Assembly (NCBI RefSeq): GCF_001889065.1
Contig: NZ_LWHB01000153.1
Span: 1-7,808 of the forward strand
Direction of reading: 5' to 3'
Length of the DNA stretch: 7,808 nt
From: Suttonella ornithocola
Lineage (GTDB): Bacteria; Pseudomonadota; Gammaproteobacteria; Cardiobacteriales; Cardiobacteriaceae
The position numbers were made by a program, and so were the translations under genes. The notes beneath the pieces were generated by a model that worked only from the letters and a program-made list of their open reading frames with translations, made no database searches and had not been told where the DNA came from. Below are positions 5,283 through 7,808 of this stretch, piece by piece (the first letter of the stretch is position 1; each line of letters starts with the position of its first letter).

Positions 5283-6848
5283 TTAGTTCAACTGATATTG
5301 TTTTGTTAGTGTTATAAAATCGTTGATTTCTTTGTTCTTACGCTCATCAGACCAATTTAAAGCCTTAGCAAGATAATCACCAACAGCAGGTGCTGAGGTT
5401 TCTGCTGCTTTTGCATCTAAAAATAGCAAGCGAAGCCGGCGAGCGAGAATATCTTCTAAAGTGAGTGCCGCTTCATTATCTAATGCCCATTGAATTTGCG
5501 CATAAATATAGGGATAGTCAGGGTGAATTTTTTCTGCAAGTTGATCATTTTGTTCGGATAGTTGTCGAATTTGCACTTCATCAGAGCCATAAAGCGTGAG
5601 CGGATTATCATCTAAATGCACATTTGTCTGATAGCCGTGAAGGCGCAATTCAGTGGTTTGGCAGTCTTTTTGTGGTAACAATTGCGCCTTGATAGCAGCG
5701 TCGACAACATCTTCTGCCATTTGACGATAAGTCGTCCATTTGCCTCCAAAGATGTTAACCAATCCAGATTGACTGACTTCTACTTTATGGCTACGGGAAA
5801 CTTCTTTGGTGGATTTACCTTCTTCTTTAGGTGCTGCTAATGGGCGTAATCCAACAAAAACACTTTTTACATCTGCGCGTGTAGGTTCGCGTTTAAAGTA
5901 AGTTTTTGCTGTTTGTAAAATAAAATTAATTTCTTCTTCTAGCGGTTTAGGTTCATAGTCATGATTTTTGACTAAAGTATCTGTCGTTCCAACGACTAAT
6001 TTATCATGCCATGGCACCGCAAATAAAACGCGACCGTCAGAAGTCTTAGGAACCATTAAAGCATCATCACCCGGAAGAAAATCTCTTTCTAAAACAATAT
6101 GTACACCTTGGCTTGGAACGATTCTTGGTTTTTCATCAGGTTCATCCATTGCTAAAATATCATTTGCAAAAACGCCGGTGCAATTTAATACAGCGCGTGC
6201 TTTTAAAGTATAAGTATTACCAGAAAAACCTTCTGTAGCGACAACGCCGTTTACTTTTCCTTGTTCATTTTTTGTGAGGTTTGTCACTGCACAGTAATTT
6301 ACCACTGTTGCGTCATGATCAACGGCAGTTTGCGCTAAAGTCACCGCTAAACGTGCATCATCAAATTGACCATCATAATAACAAACCCCAGCTTTGAGTA
6401 AGCTATCTTTAACGCCAGGTAGCCGCTGTTGAGCGACATTTTTAGAGAGATGTTTGGTTCGACCAATACTTAATTTACCTGCTAGACGATCGTATAACCA
6501 TAATCCAAAGGTGTAATAAGGTGCCGTCCACCATTTTTCACCCGGAATGATAAAAGCCTGTGTTTTAAAGAGTTGAGGCGCATTTTTAGCCAGTCTGCCT
6601 CTCTCCCTTAAGGCTTCGCGAACTAAGGCAACATCACCTTGTGCTAGATAGCGAACGCCACCATGAACCAATTTTGTTGAGCGACTAGAAGTTCCTTTAG
6701 AAAAGTCCTTTGCTTCAAGTAGTAAGGTCTTATATCCTCGTGTAGCCGCATCAACAGCTGCTCCTAATCCCGTTGCACCGCCACCTATGATAATAACATC
6801 CCATAAGATGTCTGATTGCATCTGTTCTAAGGCTTGCGCTCTGTTCAT
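5283..6848 (-). CDS. glpD: GlpD: FAD-dependent, quinone-linked glycerol-3-phosphate dehydrogenase
   Basis: GlpD oxidises sn-glycerol 3-phosphate to DHAP and passes electrons through FAD to the quinone pool; family members sit on the cytoplasmic face of the inner membrane. It has 521 residues (E. coli 501). The FAD-binding Rossmann motif is VIIIGGGATGLGAA (18-31), followed by the signature SSRSTKLVHGGVRYL (54-68). GLRPL (333-337) and FGGKWTTYR (367-375) match substrate- and FAD-site blocks, and the C-terminal helical domain covers about 445-490. The signature wording is closer to the mitochondrial and Gram-positive type than to E. coli GlpD, whose equivalent is SSASSKLIHGGLRYL. It is unlikely to be an H2O2-forming oxidase, but that cannot be decided from sequence alone. 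The ATG has a strong AAGGAGAG site 7 nt upstream. It is the first gene after the promoter at 6876-6904. Confidence 0.96.
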   Translation of the reverse strand: MNRAQALEQMQSDILWDVIIIGGGATGLGAAVDAATRGYKTLLLEAKDFSKGTSSRSTKLVHGGVRYLAQGDVALVREALRERGRLAKNAPQLFKTQAFIIPGEKWWTAPYYTFGLWLYDRLAGKLSIGRTKHLSKNVAQQRLPGVKDSLLKAGVCYYDGQFDDARLAVTLAQTAVDHDATVVNYCAVTNLTKNEQGKVNGVVATEGFSGNTYTLKARAVLNCTGVFANDILAMDEPDEKPRIVPSQGVHIVLERDFLPGDDALMVPKTSDGRVLFAVPWHDKLVVGTTDTLVKNHDYEPKPLEEEINFILQTAKTYFKREPTRADVKSVFVGLRPLAAPKEEGKSTKEVSRSHKVEVSQSGLVNIFGGKWTTYRQMAEDVVDAAIKAQLLPQKDCQTTELRLHGYQTNVHLDDNPLTLYGSDEVQIRQLSEQNDQLAEKIHPDYPYIYAQIQWALDNEAALTLEDILARRLRLLFLDAKAAETSAPAVGDYLAKALNWSDERKNKEINDFITLTKQYQLN

Positions 6849-6875
6849 TATTACTCTCCTTTTGACTATAACGAC

Positions 6876-6904
6876 AAATTAGCGTAAATATTCATAGGTT
6901 TCAA
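6876..6904 (-). promoter_or_regulatory. Sigma70-type promoter for the glpD operon
   Basis: On the minus strand TTGAAA (6904-6899) and TAATTT (6881-6876) are separated by exactly 17 bp. Transcription would start near 6869, leaving about 20 nt before the glpD start codon with the AAGGAGAG ribosome site inside it. The -10 box matches the consensus at 4 of 6 positions and the -35 box at 4 of 6. It is the best-placed promoter I find for the whole six-gene block. Confidence 0.55.
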
Positions 6905-6910
6905 TCATAA

Positions 6911-6924
6911 TTTTAACGTTAAAA
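6911..6924. promoter_or_regulatory. 14-bp perfect palindrome, candidate operator
   Basis: TTTTAACGTTAAAA is a perfect palindrome lying 6 bp upstream of the proposed glpD -35 box, so its centre is near -48. That suits either an activator touching RNA polymerase or a repressor. It does not look like the E. coli CRP consensus, and I cannot tie it to GlpR. In such AT-rich sequence short palindromes can occur by chance, though the central AACGTT makes this one less trivial. Confidence 0.35.
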
Positions 6925-7036
6925 GCTAAATAAATAAATTTAATATATTTATAGTGTTATTTTATAATGATATGAGTAATAAAAAATATTGAAAATTTTA
7001 TTTATTATAAATAAGGAATAATTTTAATAATTTAAT

Positions 7037-7042
7037 TATAAT
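7037..7042 (+). promoter_or_regulatory. Possible -10 box for the yciO-like gene
   Basis: A perfect TATAAT lies 23 bp before the yciO-like start codon, with a GAGG ribosome site (7055-7058) between them. No convincing -35 hexamer stands 16-18 bp upstream, and the whole region is so AT-rich that TATAAT also occurs elsewhere (for example 6963-6968). The assignment rests mainly on position. Confidence 0.35.
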
Positions 7043-7065
7043 AGCTTTTTATATGAGGAATTACT

Positions 7066-7670
7066 ATGGCACAGTGGATAGAAGTAAATAGCAATTTTAT
7101 TAAACCAAGAGAGCTTAAGCTTATTGTAGATACTTTACAAGCGGGAAAAGTAATCGTTATTCCCAGTGACTCAGGTTATGCTTTACTCTGCCGATTAGGA
7201 GATAAGGGCGCTAGTCAAAAAATACGAACGATTAGGCAATTAGAGAAAGATCATCCTTTCACCATAGTTTGTAGTGATTTAACGCATCTTGGGCAATATG
7301 CGAAAGTGGATAACACACAGTTTCGATTATTAAAAACGTTATTCCCCGGAGCATTTACTTGTATTTTGCCAGCGAGTAAAGACGCTCCAAGATTGGTTCA
7401 GCATGAAAAGCGTAAGACGATTGGAATTAGAGTGCCTAATCATCTTCAATAATAGAAGCTAATAATGACGCTTTAATGGGAGTATCGCTTGCTGATAGCA
7501 ATGAACTAATAAGCAATCCGCATGAATGGGAGAAAAGCTTAGTTAATGCCGTTGATATGATAATAGATGTGGGAGAATTGGTTGTACAACCAACTACAGT
7601 TGTTGATTTAACAGAAATGCCACCAGTAATTATTCGTCAAGGCGCAGGGAAATTCCCTTTTGAAAAATGA
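7066..7670 (+). pseudogene. yciO: YciO-like protein of the Sua5/YrdC/YciO family, broken by a frameshift
   Basis: The first frame (7066-7452, 128 residues) matches the N-terminal two thirds of E. coli YciO. It has the family block IPSDSGYALLCRL (32-44), IRTIRQLEKDHPFTIVCSDL (53-72), FPGAFTCIL (93-101) and EKRKTIGIRVPNH (114-126). It then hits TAA. The protein continues in another frame from about 7446 (SIIEANNDALMGVSL, later QPTTVVDL and VIIRQGAGKFPFE) to a stop at 7668-7670. Beyond the shift, comparison with E. coli YciO suggests about three residues missing before LMGVSL and two after it, so the damage may be more than one base. Related TsaC/Sua5 enzymes make threonylcarbamoyl-AMP for tRNA t6A; the role of YciO itself is less certain. 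The start has GAGG 7 nt upstream. The gene is divergent from glpD with no evident functional link. A sequencing error remains possible. Confidence 0.8.
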
Positions 7671-7808
7671 TTTTAAGGAAAAATTGTCAATTATTCTTTT
7701 AAGAAATAAACGTTGATTTAATAGGTAATCAATAATAATCAGAATAATTACTTCCTGACTTTTCTCAAAATAAGTTAGTAATAGATTATATATATAAAAT
7801 AAATATTA
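7671..7808. other. AT-rich tail without a supported gene
   Basis: The sequence after the yciO-like stop is very AT-rich and has many stops in all frames. It contains weak dyads only: TTATTCTT/AAGAAATAA (7691-7709, one bulge) and TTGATT/AATCAA (7713-7732). Neither is followed by a T-run, so I do not call a terminator. Nothing in it looks like a gene start running off the window. Confidence 0.6.

Noticed and set aside
5968..6213. 81-codon plus-strand open frame opposite glpD
   Set aside because: It is antisense to conserved GlpD coding sequence, with no ribosome site and no recognisable protein features.
7444..7475. Programmed ribosomal frameshift joining the two yciO frames
   Set aside because: There is no slippery heptamer such as A-AAA-AAG, no stable downstream stem, and the homology also seems to lack several residues, so decay or a sequence error is simpler.
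7713..7732. TTGATT...AATCAA dyad in the tail, considered as an FNR site or terminator
   Set aside because: The half-sites are too far apart for FNR, the stem is six AT-rich pairs, and no T-run follows.

Overview
The window holds a compact six-gene block on the minus strand for glycerol and dihydroxyacetone use, in transcription order glpD, glpK, glpF, dhaK, dhaL, dhaM. It is flanked on the right by a divergent, frameshifted YciO/Sua5-family gene and on the left by non-coding sequence with a small inverted-repeat element. The gene families are ordinary; I see no clearly undescribed system. The points worth a second look are the non-coding structures inside and beside the operon.

Organism: probably a low-to-moderate GC beta- or gammaproteobacterium. 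This rests on the proteobacterial PEP-dependent DhaKLM set, good AGGAG-type ribosome binding sites, AT-rich spacers and an IS5-type terminal repeat of a kind I recall from Neisseriaceae. I cannot name the genus. I saw no Neisseria-type or Pasteurellaceae-type DNA uptake words when reading both strands.

Layout: positions 1-52 hold a plus-strand terminator-like hairpin, perhaps for a gene left of the window. Positions 79-137 hold a repeat-like stretch and 138-282 a 145-bp MITE-like element. A minus-strand terminator (about 360-384) closes the operon after dhaM (405-1133). dhaL (1126-1749) overlaps dhaM by 8 bp. A 130-bp gap, mostly one long inverted repeat (1765-1874), separates dhaL from dhaK (1880-2941). 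dhaK, glpF (2949-3716) and glpK (3720-5213) are packed with gaps of 7 and 3 bp. A perfect 11-bp stem followed by six T's lies between glpK and glpD (5283-6848). The very AT-rich spacer 6849-7065 contains a good minus-strand promoter and a 14-bp palindrome. The yciO-like gene runs rightward (7066-7670) and is broken near 7444. The tail 7671-7808 is AT-rich with no gene that I can support.

How the genes work together: GlpF lets glycerol in, GlpK phosphorylates it with ATP, and GlpD oxidises glycerol 3-phosphate to DHAP at the membrane while reducing quinone. DhaM, DhaL and DhaK pass phosphate from PEP (via EI and HPr) to dihydroxyacetone, which also gives DHAP. Both branches therefore meet at DHAP. 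No glycerol dehydrogenase, Dha regulator or glp repressor gene is in the window. The two hairpins would allow glpD, glpKF-dhaK and dhaLM to be made in different amounts from one promoter.
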